Source: Nocardioides sp. Arc9.136 (lineage in GTDB: Bacteria > Actinomycetota > Actinomycetes > Propionibacteriales > Nocardioidaceae). Taken from it: DNA of 64,000 bases. Under the pieces are notes generated by a model. It ran no database searches and was not told the origin of the DNA. It worked only from the letters and a program-made list of their open reading frames with translations. Location of the stretch: contig NZ_CP113431.1 in assembly GCF_030506255.1 (NCBI RefSeq), positions 1,860,001 to 1,924,000 of the forward strand, read 5' to 3'. The position numbers were made by a program, and so were the translations under genes. The stretch's first letter is position 1. Each line of letters opens with the position of its first letter. This document shows positions 63,999 through 64,000 of this stretch, one piece after another.

Positions 63999-64000
63999 CC

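Overview
The window is 64 kb of very GC-rich chromosome with GTG starts, tightly packed and often overlapping genes, and many start codons that sit 6-7 nt behind a TANNNT -10 box. Together with a KstR-controlled mce operon, a WS/DGAT acyltransferase, DUF4193, DUF1707 and DUF2200 proteins and a Nocardioides-type adhesin remnant, this points to an actinobacterium, most likely of the Nocardioidaceae (Nocardioides-like). The taxonomic call is inference. I see no rRNA, tRNA, CRISPR array, insertion sequence or prophage gene.

Region 1 (1-12.7 kb) holds general genes: the end of an AlkA-type glycosylase, a Tat lipoprotein class A beta-lactamase, an acyl-CoA carboxyltransferase, a carboxymuconolactone decarboxylase-like protein, a phospholipase D family enzyme, uvrB, an MFS transporter, a TetR-FBP pair, a YjbR protein, a LuxR-type regulator, a frameshifted adhesin remnant and a GAP-family membrane protein.

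Region 2 (12.7-20.1 kb) is the most unusual part. Five minus-strand genes all overlap: a GAF-SpoIIE phosphatase, a cellulose-synthase-like GT2 with a roughly 150-residue insertion between its catalytic motifs, a STAS anti-sigma antagonist, an RsbW-type kinase and a GH26-OpgC fusion. This looks like polysaccharide synthesis and acylation wired to a complete partner-switching module, with an OmpR-type response regulator diverging from it.

Region 3 (21.4-46 kb) is a lipid and steroid island. It contains a complete mce4-type importer (yrbE4AB, mce4A-F, two Mce-associated proteins), a ferredoxin with its reductase, two steroid-type SDRs, kstR itself, a fused FadE34-type acyl-CoA dehydrogenase, a LipC-like esterase and a WS/DGAT acyltransferase. 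Five near-identical 14-bp KstR operators (TNNAACNNGTTNNA type) precede these units. Embedded in the island are a GT4-methyltransferase-toroid-methyltransferase cluster of unknown product and a CDP-glycerol glycerophosphotransferase-like gene followed by a direct/inverted repeat element.

Region 4 (46-64 kb) is mixed. It has a LigD-like protein with PE and POL domains but no ligase; a GntP permease, LysR, CaiB and CitE-like cluster that looks like uptake, CoA activation and cleavage of a hydroxy acid; a maltose acetyltransferase-like gene; a helR RNA-polymerase-protecting helicase preceded by an exact 19-bp rifamycin-associated element; a formate/nitrite channel; a GAF-PAS histidine kinase; several small conserved proteins; a secreted beta-helix protein; and a MetQ-type binding protein at the right edge.
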